Shown here in pieces: positions 44,701 to 52,813 of a stretch of DNA of 64,000 bases. Below the pieces are notes generated by a model. The model was not told where the DNA came from, did no database searches, and saw only the letters and a list, made by a program, of their open reading frames with translations. Each line of letters starts with the position of its first letter. The stretch's first letter is position 1. Source of the DNA: Nostoc sp. WHI (GTDB lineage Bacteria > Cyanobacteriota > Cyanobacteriia > Cyanobacteriales > Nostocaceae); the NCBI RefSeq assembly GCF_015714725.1, contig NZ_WBKM01000294.1, positions 1 through 64,000 of the forward strand. Reading direction: 5' to 3'. A program made the position numbers and the translations under genes.

Positions 44701-45180
44701 TTAATTGTGACCATCATTAGAGCCACTTTGCGGATTGTGATGATGACTATGATCATCACCGTGGGAGCAGCCTTGTAAATTCTCTTTCATCAGATTTTCG
44801 CTGATTTCTCGCAAGGACTCATCTACAGGCTTTAAGCCAATCCAAGCATCAATCTTTTCTACATCAAATCCTACCTCGCGGCGGTCGCCTACTTCTAATA
44901 AAGGACGGCGAATTAATAGTGGTTCTCTCAACATCAGCACCAAAGCGGTTTCTGCATCAATTTTTTCAGGAACTACCTCACCAGATTTTACCTTGGGGGC
45001 GGAACGATTAAACCATTCGGCTACAGAGCGATCGCCAAAAAATGAACGCAACCGCTCAACTGTCCAAGGTTCTGTTAGCAGGTTGTATGGTATCACCTCA
45101 TGACCGGCAGCCGTGAGCAAAACTTTTTGCTTAGTACCACCTTTACAGCTTGGTTTGCTATAGAAAATTACTCTTGCCAT
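44701..45180 (-). CDS. nitrogenase-associated protein, ArsC/Spx-like thioredoxin fold
   Basis: A 159-residue protein of the ArsC-like family found with nif genes (nitrogenase-associated protein). The N-terminal fold starts ARVIFYSKPSCKGGTKQKVL with one Cys at position 12, the place of the ArsC catalytic cysteine. LIRRPLLEVGDRREVGFD is the cis-Pro region. After residue 135 comes a His/Asp-rich tail (CSHGDDHSHHHNPQ) that probably binds metal. It is the last gene of the minus-strand heterocyst series, 95 bases after the cupin gene. The precise function is unknown; a role in metal or sulfur handling for nitrogenase is an inference. Confidence 0.85.
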   Translation of the reverse strand: MARVIFYSKPSCKGGTKQKVLLTAAGHEVIPYNLLTEPWTVERLRSFFGDRSVAEWFNRSAPKVKSGEVVPEKIDAETALVLMLREPLLIRRPLLEVGDRREVGFDVEKIDAWIGLKPVDESLREISENLMKENLQGCSHGDDHSHHHNPQSGSNDGHN

Positions 45181-45275
45181 TTAACTCTCTCCTAATTACT
45201 TAATTGTTTGTAATTGGTGCTTTAGTGTTAAAGCACCAATTACAAATCGATGAAATTAATCCTGACGATTCCTAA

Positions 45276-45887
45276 TTAAAAATTCCTAGCCTTATGGGTA
45301 ACTGAGTCAAACTCAAATCTCTCATTTGGATCAGTTTCGCCATAAACGTTAAAAGTTACAGTTGGTTCATCACCTACTGCTTCTACACTGTGAATTGCAT
45401 CGGGAGCGAAGCTAATAATGTCTCCTGGAAATAGAGTTACTTCTCCCGTCTGTTCAATTTTGTCTTGAAAATCTGGGCTATGGGTGCGTCGCCAAAAAGT
45501 ATTTTTTTCCTGACCTTTTAACATTGCCACTATTCCCCACGTCCCATGATTATGAATGGTTGATTGGGTTCCCGGTGCAAATGTTACTGTTTGCACAGTC
45601 AACGGAAAACCCAATTCATCGTATAGGAGTAAAACAGAGGTTCCCGTTTTGGGTGAATGCTCTAAATATTGACTTTGCACCCAGTAGGAATTTACTATTA
45701 AACGCCTTACTAACATTCGCATTTCTGATAGAAGACTGGCTTGATCATCCACACTATTGAGAACATCTTCCACCTCAGTTAAAAATCGATAAAGGCGGTA
45801 ATTTTCTCTCAATAAATCCCATGCTCTCACAGATTTACAGGCTTGATACTGACCATCCCCCGTTAGCAGCCAATCCCTACCTTTCAT
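45276..45887 (-). CDS. cupin-fold protein (cysteine dioxygenase-like)
   Basis: A 203-residue predicted metal-dependent protein of the double-stranded beta-helix superfamily, related to cysteine dioxygenase type I. Metal ligands are visible: the His pair in GTQSTIHNHGTWGIVAML and the third His in FAPDAIHSVEAVGDE. Relatives occur beside nif genes in diazotrophic cyanobacteria, where a role in sulfur supply for nitrogenase clusters has been suggested only by context. It begins 5 bases after the stop of the 56-codon ORF (45893-46063) and lacks a good ribosome-binding site, which implies coupled translation. Confidence 0.85.
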   Translation of the reverse strand: MKGRDWLLTGDGQYQACKSVRAWDLLRENYRLYRFLTEVEDVLNSVDDQASLLSEMRMLVRRLIVNSYWVQSQYLEHSPKTGTSVLLLYDELGFPLTVQTVTFAPGTQSTIHNHGTWGIVAMLKGQEKNTFWRRTHSPDFQDKIEQTGEVTLFPGDIISFAPDAIHSVEAVGDEPTVTFNVYGETDPNERFEFDSVTHKARNF

Positions 45888-45892
45888 AACTT

Positions 45893-46063
45893 TTAAATTG
45901 ATAGCCCAGAAGATTGAATGACAATGATCGGAGAGATATTAGGAAGATTCCCTCCAGGAAGTTTCGTAGGTATAGTAATAACAGGAAAGATGGAGTTACT
46001 ATTACTCGCAGTTCCCAAGAGGGAGTAAGAGGAGTATGACGTAGTAGATAACCAATTGTTCAT
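45893..46063 (-). CDS. candidate 56-residue peptide in the heterocyst operon
   Basis: ATG at 46063, TAA at 45893-45895, with AAGGTG about 7 bases before the start. The peptide is rich in Ser, Thr, Asn, Pro and Ile (WLSTTSYSSYSLLGTASN at the N-terminal side; TKLPGGNLPNISPIIVI at the C-terminal side), without Cys or His and with few charges. It fills the gap between the helical-repeat gene (40 bases away) and the cupin gene (5 bases away), all on one strand, and this packing is the main evidence that it is real. I do not recognise a family. No signal peptide is evident. Confidence 0.5.
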   Translation of the reverse strand: MNNWLSTTSYSSYSLLGTASNSNSIFPVITIPTKLPGGNLPNISPIIVIQSSGLSI

Positions 46064-46103
46064 GATTGTTCACCTTGATGGTTGATTGTTGATTGTTGAC
46101 TAA

Positions 46104-46589
46104 TTAATCATCTTCTTCGGCTGGACGTGTCAAAATATCCAGAAGAATTCCAGATCCAAAATCATTCTTTTCGTCTATCTCTTTGACTTTGGTGCTGATT
46201 TCTTTTGCTTGCTCTATCGCTCCTAACTTTGCTAGCACTAATCCCGAAGCAGCATAAGCATTTAAGTACAATCGAATTTGTGGGTCTTCTTTGCGATTGA
46301 CTAATATAGGCTTAAGTTGCTCCCAGTCATCGGGCAGTTTTTCTATTTCTTTAATTTTATCTAATAATTTAACTGTTGTTTGTAGTGCAAGAGAATAATT
46401 ATTTTTATAATAGAAAAATCTATATGCTGCTACTAAGACATCTGTATTTTCACCAGTTTGGGCTAAAGCTTGTTGAATATATTTTTCTGATTCTGATGTG
46501 TTTTCCCAGTTTTGTGCAGCTAAAATTAATAGATTTTTGATGTCATTTGGAACCTGGAACCATGAGAATTTGTTTGTATCAAGTTGCAT
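46104..46589 (-). CDS. helical-repeat (TPR-like) protein of the heterocyst cluster
   Basis: A 161-residue, all-helical acidic protein. Pairs of helices such as SEKYIQQALAQTGENTDVLV and LNAYAASGLVLAKLGAIEQA have TPR-like spacing, so it is probably a protein-binding scaffold. No catalytic motif or membrane segment is present. The C-terminus is acidic (RPAEEDD). It is the first gene of the small group helical repeat / 56-codon ORF / cupin / ArsC-like protein, downstream of coxC. The function is unknown; a link with nitrogenase maturation rests on context only. Confidence 0.7.
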   Translation of the reverse strand: MQLDTNKFSWFQVPNDIKNLLILAAQNWENTSESEKYIQQALAQTGENTDVLVAAYRFFYYKNNYSLALQTTVKLLDKIKEIEKLPDDWEQLKPILVNRKEDPQIRLYLNAYAASGLVLAKLGAIEQAKEISTKVKEIDEKNDFGSGILLDILTRPAEEDD

Positions 46590-46669
46590 AATTTATTGGA
46601 GAGTGGAGGAGATGAGGGAGACAAGGGATGAGCGCAATACGGTTTGGTTAGTCAGACTTTGCCCCCGAA

Positions 46670-46754
46670 GATCCCCCCAACCCCCCTTAAAAAGGGGGGC
46701 TAATATCATCTCTTTTACCCCCTTTTTAAGGGGGTCGCCGCAGGCGGGGGGATC
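46670..46754. repeat. dispersed palindromic repeat, copy 2
   Basis: Same element as 175-256, nearly base for base, in the gap between coxC and the helical-repeat gene. Its strong stems could block or end transcription from coxC. Confidence 0.85.
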
Positions 46755-46807
46755 TTAACCGAACTGTGTTGGAAGTGAGCGAGAATAACTAATGCCCAAT
46801 GCCCAAT

Positions 46808-47407
46808 TTAAAACAAAGTGAGAACGTACACTAGAGTAAATAAAACAATCCAGATAATGTCTACGAAGTGCCAGTAAATTTCTGTCATTTCGATGAAAGT
46901 ATGATTGGTTGCAGAATATTCACCGGGAAGACGCGATCGCCACAATACACGTAATATCAATAACAGTCCGATAAAAACGTGCAAACCGTGGAACCCAGTC
47001 ATGATATAAAAGCAGTTGGCGAAGACATTGGTAGTCAGACCGTATCCTAAAGTCGAGTACTCATAAACCTGACCACCTAAGAAAATTGCCCCCATGAGTG
47101 CAGTAATTGAATACCACAGTTGCATTCCCTTGACGTTATTCTTTTTAATCGCCGTATCTCCGAAGTGAATCACGAAACTACTAGACACCAGAATAATGGT
47201 GTTAATTGTCGGCACCAGTAGTTCTACTTCACTTCCTTCGGGAGGCCAAACGGCTGTAGTACTTCGGAAAAACAAATAAGTGGCAAAAAATCCTCCAAAC
47301 ATCAGGGATTCAGAGGCGAGGAATGTCAAAAGTCCCCAAACTCTTAAGTCTGGATGTTCTTCGTGTCCTGCACTGTGATCTTCGCTCGTGGTTGTAGCTA
47401 TAGTCAT
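46808..47407 (-). CDS. coxC: cytochrome c oxidase subunit III
   Basis: A 199-residue short-form subunit III of aa3-type oxidase with five membrane helices. The ATG at 47407 (MTIATTTSEDHSAGHEEHPD) is chosen; the open frame to 47494 is not family-like. Recognisable segments are LLTFLASESLMFGGFFATY, then FYIMTGFHGLHVFIGLLLIL and EMTEIYWHFVDIIWIVLF. It stabilises subunit I and helps proton uptake. It belongs to the coxB-coxA-coxC series but is separated from coxA by a repeat-filled gap of 720 bases, so its transcription may be partly uncoupled. Confidence 0.95.
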   Translation of the reverse strand: MTIATTTSEDHSAGHEEHPDLRVWGLLTFLASESLMFGGFFATYLFFRSTTAVWPPEGSEVELLVPTINTIILVSSSFVIHFGDTAIKKNNVKGMQLWYSITALMGAIFLGGQVYEYSTLGYGLTTNVFANCFYIMTGFHGLHVFIGLLLILRVLWRSRLPGEYSATNHTFIEMTEIYWHFVDIIWIVLFTLVYVLTLF

Positions 47408-47542
47408 AGATTTCTTAACAATATTTTTGCTGCGTCTGTTGTGGAAGTTTGAATGAAGAATGAAGTGTGAAGCGGTAAAATTTTCATTCTTCATCCAAAA
47501 TCCTTATTTAACCGAACTCTTCGCCTGTTCAGGAATTCTCAA

Positions 47543-47752
47543 AGCTCGGCCTTCCGAGTTCAGAGCTTGTCCTTTCGAGTTCAGAGCTTGGCGTTCCGAG
47601 TTCAGAGCTTGTCCTTCCGAGTTAAAAGCTTGGCGTTCCGAGTTCAGAGCTTGTCCTTCCGTGTTCAAAGCTTGGCCTTCCGAGTTAAAAGCTCGGCGTT
47701 CCGAGTTAAAAGCTCGGCGTTCCGTGTTCAAAGCTCGGTGTTCCGAGTTCTC
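47543..47752. repeat. tandem array of ten 21-bp units
   Basis: Ten consecutive 21-base units of the form AGCTYGGCGTTCCGAGTT plus three variable bases (CAG, AAA or CAA). Variation is limited to a few positions. Since 21 is a multiple of 3, a frame stays open on each strand, giving seven-residue peptide repeats (SLAFRVQ on plus, ALNSERQ-like on minus). There are no spacers, so it is not CRISPR. Confidence 0.95.
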
Positions 47753-47920
47753 AAATAAAATGACTAGAAATTTGTGTACACAAGTTATCGAATCACTACC
47801 AGTTCTCGAATTACCCCACCCTAACCCTCCCCTTGCAAAGGGGAGGGAACTAGATTTTCTTGTTTCCCCCCTTTGCAAGGGGGGATTAAGGGGGGTAATT
47901 TGACTTGTGTATACACCACG

Positions 47921-47988
47921 CCTTAAAAAGGGGGGCTATTTTCCTCCTTTACCCCCTTTTTAAGGGGGTCGCCACAGGCGGGGGGATC
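47921..47988. repeat. dispersed palindromic repeat, copy 3
   Basis: The same family as 175-256 and 46670-46754, but lacking the left GATCCCCCC arm. It shares the run from CCTTAAAAAGGGGGGCTA to GGGGGGATC. Confidence 0.8.
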
Positions 47989-48127
47989 TTATCCGAATGG
48001 TATTGAGTGGTACTCACTCTACTAGGCTTTCAAGTTTTATTTGATAGGTTCGTAGTTGGCGCTTTAGCCCTCAAATGCCAACTACAAACAATCTCTACTT
48101 CTCAATTATTTCTTGACAGACTAGCAA

Positions 48128-49819
48128 CTAAGCAGCAGCTTCCGGCGTTGCAGATGGCTGTATTTCAGTACTATGACCATGACCGTAGTCATAAGGCCCA
48201 TGAGTGACAATCGGCAACACTTCCCAGTTTTCAATCGCGGGTGGTGAGCTAGTTGTCCATTCTAAAGTCAAAGCTCGCCAAGGATTATCACCTGCCAAAG
48301 GCCCCTTCAGCCAACTGTAAATCATGTTGATGGCAAAGGGAATTACCGATATCCCCAAAACAAATGAACCAAAGGTACAAATCTGATTGAGGTCGATAAA
48401 TTGAGGGTCATACATTGCCACTCGTCGCGGCATTCCTTTTAAACCCAACTCGTGCATTGGTAAAAAAGTAAGATTTGTGCCGATGAAGGTCAGGGCAAAG
48501 TGAACGCGTCCCCAGGTTTCATTCAGCATTCGTCCGGTCATTTTGGGGAACCAGTGATAAATACCGGCGTAAATGCCAAACACGGAACCGCCAAACAGAA
48601 CGTAGTGGAAATGTCCGACTACATAATATGTGTCGTGGACATGAACATCAAAGGGGGCTGTTCCCATCGTCACACCGCTTAAGCCGCCCATGACAAACAT
48701 GGATAACAAGCCAATGGCGAAAAGCATCGCAGTGGTAAAGCGGATTTTACCACCCCAGAGGGTCGCAACCCAGGCAAAAATCTTGACGCCAGTGGGAACT
48801 GCAACTATAAGAGTGGAGATGGTGAAGAACATCCGCATCCAGCCGGGTGTGCCACTGGTAAACATGTGGTGTACCCAGACGAACAAACCCACAACGCAGA
48901 TGGCTACACTGGAATAAGCGATCGCTTTATAACCAAAGATTGGCTTCCGAGCATGAACTGGAATGACCTCCGACATGATGCCGAAGATGGGCAGAATCAT
49001 TAAATATACTGCCGGGTGAGAATAAAACCAAAATAGGTGTTGATAAATTACAACGTTACCGCCTGCATCTGGTTTAAAGAAGGAGGTGCCAAAGTTGAGG
49101 TCAAACAACAGTAGAATTAAACCGGCTGCTAATACAGGTGTGGAAAGTAGCGCCAGTAAGGAGGTTGCCAAGATTGCCCAGCAAAACAAGGGTACTTGAT
49201 CCCATTTCATGCTCGGAACCTTCATCATCAAAATGGTGATCACAAAGTTCAGCGAACCCAAAATTGAAGAAGTTCCCACCAAAACGATCGCAAGTATCCA
49301 CATAGTTTGAGCGATTGGTGCTGTCACCAAGCTCAATGGTGGGTAAGCTGTCCAACCAGATTGCGAACCGCCAAAAATGAAACTACCTAATATCAGCGCT
49401 CCTGCTGGCGGATTTAACCAAAAGGCGATCGCATTCAACTTCGGGAAAGCCATATCCCTAGCACCAACCATCAACGGCACCAAATAGTTACCAAATCCCC
49501 CAATGGCACTAGGGACAATCCACAGGAAGATCATAATCGTCCCGTGATTGGTCATGAAAGCGTTATACAGATTGGGGTCGAGTAAGTCTGCATCTGGTGT
49601 TGCTAATTCGGCACGGATAGCGATCGCCATCAGTCCACCGATGAGATAAAATACAAAAGCCGTCACCAGGTATTGAATACCAATAACCTTGTGGTCAACA
49701 TTAAATGTAAAATAATCCTGCCATTTCCACGCCTTCAGATGAGAAGTGTGGCCAACCGCCAGAGTTTCCGATTTATTTTCTTCTGGTGGAGTATTCCGGG
49801 GAAATCCTACCTGCGTCAT
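48128..49819 (-). CDS. coxA: cytochrome c oxidase subunit I, A2 type (heterocyst cox cluster)
   Basis: A 563-residue heme-copper oxidase catalytic subunit with twelve membrane helices. The ATG at 49819 (MTQVGFPRNTPPEE) is chosen over the open extension. Heme and CuB ligands are visible: MTNHGTIMIFLW, the FYSHPAVYLMILPIFG region, VWVHHMFTSG, and HDTYYVVGHFHYVLFGG. The D-channel Glu of A1 enzymes (HPEVY) is replaced: here the motif is YSHPAVY, the mark of A2-type oxidases. It reduces O2 to water and in heterocysts lowers oxygen near nitrogenase. The order coxB-coxA-coxC beside patB and fdxB matches the heterocyst-specific cox2 locus of Anabaena as I recall it. Confidence 0.95.
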   Translation of the reverse strand: MTQVGFPRNTPPEENKSETLAVGHTSHLKAWKWQDYFTFNVDHKVIGIQYLVTAFVFYLIGGLMAIAIRAELATPDADLLDPNLYNAFMTNHGTIMIFLWIVPSAIGGFGNYLVPLMVGARDMAFPKLNAIAFWLNPPAGALILGSFIFGGSQSGWTAYPPLSLVTAPIAQTMWILAIVLVGTSSILGSLNFVITILMMKVPSMKWDQVPLFCWAILATSLLALLSTPVLAAGLILLLFDLNFGTSFFKPDAGGNVVIYQHLFWFYSHPAVYLMILPIFGIMSEVIPVHARKPIFGYKAIAYSSVAICVVGLFVWVHHMFTSGTPGWMRMFFTISTLIVAVPTGVKIFAWVATLWGGKIRFTTAMLFAIGLLSMFVMGGLSGVTMGTAPFDVHVHDTYYVVGHFHYVLFGGSVFGIYAGIYHWFPKMTGRMLNETWGRVHFALTFIGTNLTFLPMHELGLKGMPRRVAMYDPQFIDLNQICTFGSFVLGISVIPFAINMIYSWLKGPLAGDNPWRALTLEWTTSSPPAIENWEVLPIVTHGPYDYGHGHSTEIQPSATPEAAA

Positions 49820-49973
49820 ATTTTTTACCACTATGCAAAGTCCAGGGTCAAACAATTTTGGATTTTAGATTTTGGATTAAAAGAATTTTTTGGTTTATGC
49901 CGCGTGTGGGCGGAACCAATCTAAAAGACGCTCGTACTTCGCTAACGCAAATCTAAAATCCAAAATCTTTTGA

Positions 49974-50963
49974 CTAATGACCAATGACTACTGACTCTAG
50001 AGTTGCTGCACTAATTCCCATATCATGGGTGTGGGGCGCGAGAAACTCTGATGTTGATAAGTCTGCTGGATTAACGGCAACGACTTGATTTAGGTTTTGC
50101 TGTTGAGCAATCTGGTTTTCTGTCCGCCAGCTATCATATTCTTCTGGTGTGTGGACAATTACCTGTGTCCGCATTGAACCGTGATAACCACCGCACAACT
50201 CAGCACAAACTACGGGATATGTACCTGGTTTGGTGGCAACAAATCGTAGTTCGGTAGGGATACCGGGAAGTGCATCTTGTTTCAGGCGGAAATTTGGCAC
50301 CCAGAATGAGTGAATTACATCTTGTGCTGAAAGATTTAGTTGCACATCTGCACCGACGGGTATGTGCAATTCTCCAGAAGTAATGCCACTATCAGGGTAA
50401 TTAAATATCCAGGCGTACTGTATCCCTTTGACATCAACAACTAAATCGGCTAGTTTGTCTAGAGTTTGAGGAGACGCGCCGATACCAATTTTAGGGGCAA
50501 TTGTTGGAGCAGTAGTTGCTTGGGAAGTATCGCTTAATGTGGCAGCAAGAGCGGTTCCCGGCAGATGAGCAACATGAGCTGCTGAATGAGGATGACCCGC
50601 AGGCTCAAAGCCTCCCATTTGGTTAAAAACGTCTACACTGTAGATACCCAAACCGAGAACAATCACCGTTGGGATTGCTGTCCAAAAGATTTCTAAAGGA
50701 ACGTTCCCTTCAACTGGTAAGCCATCGGTATCATCACCGCGACGGCGACGATACTGAATCAAAAAAAGTACAATGGTTCCTTCTACCACTAAGAAGAGTG
50801 CGATCGCAATGGTAAACATGACGTTGAAAAAACCGTCTACCAAAGGCGCTTGTAGCGATGCTTGCTCCGGCATTAAAGTGTGGTTGTGACCAATCCAAAT
50901 GCTGATTGCTGTAACTACTATCCCAGCAACCAGAGTCCATAGCGAAACAGGAACTTGTTGCAT
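49974..50963 (-). CDS. coxB: cytochrome c oxidase subunit II
   Basis: A 329-residue electron-entry subunit with two N-terminal membrane helices (about 8-25 and 45-70) and a periplasmic or lumenal cupredoxin domain. The CuA site is complete: a His in DVIHSFWVPNF, and VCAELCGGYHGSM with two Cys, one His and one Met. A His/Ala-rich insertion (GHPHSAAHVAHLPG, about 122-136) and a long C-terminal tail ending in HTHDMGISAATLES are additions. It is the first gene of the coxBAC group, about 500 bases downstream of fdxB, from which it is separated by a terminator. Confidence 0.95.
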   Translation of the reverse strand: MQQVPVSLWTLVAGIVVTAISIWIGHNHTLMPEQASLQAPLVDGFFNVMFTIAIALFLVVEGTIVLFLIQYRRRRGDDTDGLPVEGNVPLEIFWTAIPTVIVLGLGIYSVDVFNQMGGFEPAGHPHSAAHVAHLPGTALAATLSDTSQATTAPTIAPKIGIGASPQTLDKLADLVVDVKGIQYAWIFNYPDSGITSGELHIPVGADVQLNLSAQDVIHSFWVPNFRLKQDALPGIPTELRFVATKPGTYPVVCAELCGGYHGSMRTQVIVHTPEEYDSWRTENQIAQQQNLNQVVAVNPADLSTSEFLAPHTHDMGISAATLESVVIGH

Positions 50964-51464
50964 ACATGCTACCTGCTTTGTAAACCGTCTTTAAATGTGT
51001 GATTTTCTAAGAATTGGGCACTGGGCATTGGGCATTGTTATTTATTCCCCATTCCCTACTCCCTACTCCCTACTCCCTACTCCCCATTCCCTTTTCACTT
51101 ATTAACTTTCTAACGTGCAGCCATAAAAAATGGGGGAAACTTCCAGATTTTTTCCATATCTTTCCCCCATAAAATTACCAATTATATTTCAACTCATACC
51201 ACAAAGTTAGCCCTCTGCTTTCAAAAAAGCTAGTTGTTCCAAGAGGGCACTGTTAGTCCTAATATTGATTAGGCTATATTAGCAGCAAGTTTAAATTTGT
51301 TGATAGTTAACAATTTGCGATTTACGGATTTGTTTACTGTGAACTTTTCATTAGTTCTGGTAACTATTTAGTATTCCCCTCAAATTACCTTGCCTAGCGC
51401 ATTGGCGCTTTCTACAAACAGTGCCTCCTTGAATGAACAACAATTTTGACTAACTCCAAAAACC
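50964..51464. other. fdxB-coxB spacer with repeats and a terminator
   Basis: This holds two STRR blocks (GGGCATT-type at 51016-51036 and CTACTCC-type at about 51052-51085) and the fdxB terminator (51124-51170). The coxB promoter should lie in its left part. No ORF was found. Confidence 0.6.
51124..51170 (-). terminator. Rho-independent terminator downstream of fdxB
   Basis: On the minus strand ATGGGGGAAA pairs with TTTCCCCCAT and is followed by TTTTTT. It lies about 295 bases after the fdxB stop and before coxB. Confidence 0.75.
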
Positions 51465-51758
51465 TTAATTGTTTAATGCAACATGAGTGTAGCAATTCTT
51501 AGGGCAAATCCGTGAACAAGCTTCACAACCAATACAATTATCAGGATAAGTAACTGCCATTACTTTCCGTTCAATTTCTTCATCATCTTCATCTTCTACA
51601 AATTCCCCTTCTTCATTGAGCGCTTTCAAACTTAGCACATTGTAACCGCATACTTTAACGCATCTGCCACAGCCGATACATTTATCCTTGTCGATTTCCT
51701 GAGCAAATTTTGGTGTCCAAGTCTTACCGCCAAATGTCAAACCGGTTAGTTGTGCCAT
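51465..51758 (-). CDS. fdxB: nif-specific ferredoxin III (FdxB)
   Basis: A 97-residue 2[4Fe-4S] ferredoxin. The first cluster motif is [16 protein letters not shown] and the second [15 protein letters not shown]. An acidic loop ([16 protein letters not shown]) separates them, typical of the nif-associated ferredoxin III family. The N-terminus [17 protein letters not shown] is also family-specific. It is expected to carry electrons for nitrogen fixation in heterocysts. It diverges from patB across a 1055-base region, the layout I recall from Anabaena (all2512/asr2513). Confidence 0.95.
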   Translation of the reverse strand: MAQLTGLTFGGKTWTPKFAQEIDKDKCIGCGRCVKVCGYNVLSLKALNEEGEFVEDEDDEEIERKVMAVTYPDNCIGCEACSRICPKNCYTHVALNN

Positions 51759-52813
51759 GATAAATCCTCGGCAATTTTGCCTATCAATCTGTTTGTGGTT
51801 TAATCATCATACTATCCTAATATTTTCTATTTTTGGTATTCAAGAATTACTTTTATCTCATCAAATTTAGATGACTTTGAACACAATGCTAAATTACTTT
51901 TTATTTCAAATAATAGATGAAAACTATTGCCAAATAATTAATGCTCCTCGTTCCCATGCGGAGCATAGGAACGCATTCATTGAGTCTCTGACTCACTATC
52001 TAACTGGAGGCAGCAGCCCCCAATCAGCCATTCCCATGCAGAAAAATTGGGGATAAAGCCTCGTGTAGATAAGCCAGTGCGTTGGGCGGCTCCGCCGACT
52101 TGAAGCAACTGGCGTGCAGTTTTATTATTGCCCGCAAATGCAACTATATCTATAACACTGATGATATTCTTTTTCAAATATATTTAATTTTAGGCAAATA
52201 AATCTAGATAAACGGTATACATACAATTTTAGATGTTCACTAGTTACATTTTGATATATGCAGTATGTATTTTAGAAAGCAACAATTTTCAATTTAGCTG
52301 TGATTCAACTATTTAGAGAAATCATGACAAAATAAATATTTTTTGTCAAATAAAGAAACATAATGGATTTATGAAGTAACTGTAAAGCTTGTGGCAGAAT
52401 CTTATCCTGTATTAAATATTAAAATTGTTAACAAATCAGATGAAGTCAAATTGCAACAGGCTTAAATTTCTCCTAAAAACATTTTCTACATGGTTTTATG
52501 GTCAAAGCTAAAATGTTTATTAAGTACCTAACAAAATAGATGTTAAGATTTTCTTCTAAGCTCAGTACGAACAAATTAATCATTTTTTTCATGAAATGTA
52601 TAGTTAATAAGAAGTTTTATTAGGCTCGGTTTGAAAGCCTTAAATAGTTTCCAATTGGATGCAAAGTCAGAATATGGATGTGGGGAGTGAATATGGTGAG
52701 AAAAGATTATTCTCGCCACAAAGATGATGTGGTAGCGAGTCATGAATAAACAGGACTCATCCAGGGGAGAACTGAGCCAGACATCTCAACGATTAGAGTA
52801 GGAAAAGAGCCAA
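51759..52813. other. long divergent region between fdxB and patB
   Basis: About 1055 AT-rich bases. It contains the 59-bp hairpin element copy B (51947-52005) and otherwise no convincing gene. A short open stretch near 52378-52464 (VAESYPVLNIKIVNKS) ends in TAA but has no proper start and may be gene debris. A long leader or heterocyst-specific promoter for patB is likely. No exact NtcA site was seen. Confidence 0.5.
51947..52005. repeat. 59-bp dispersed hairpin element, copy B
   Basis: Partner of 23179-23237 with about 80% identity. Stem positions changed on both sides (CATGC / GCAT), keeping the hairpin. Confidence 0.7.

Larger units (their letters stand above)
47408..48127. other. repeat-filled gap between coxC and coxA
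   Basis: It contains a 21-bp tandem array (47543-47752), a pair of C/G-rich hairpins (about 47827-47892; CCCTCCCCTTGC / GCAAAGGGGAGGG type) and a dispersed palindrome copy (47921-47988). Open frames on both strands come from the 21-bp period and are not believed to be genes. Confidence 0.75.

Noticed and set aside
47504-47878. Long frames on both strands across the 21-bp array, a possible repeat protein
   Set aside because: Openness follows from the 21-base period; no ribosome-binding site or conserved flank supports translation.
51836-51850. NtcA-like site near fdxB (GTA and TAC)
   Set aside because: The spacing is 9 bases instead of the required 8, so it does not match GTA-N8-TAC.
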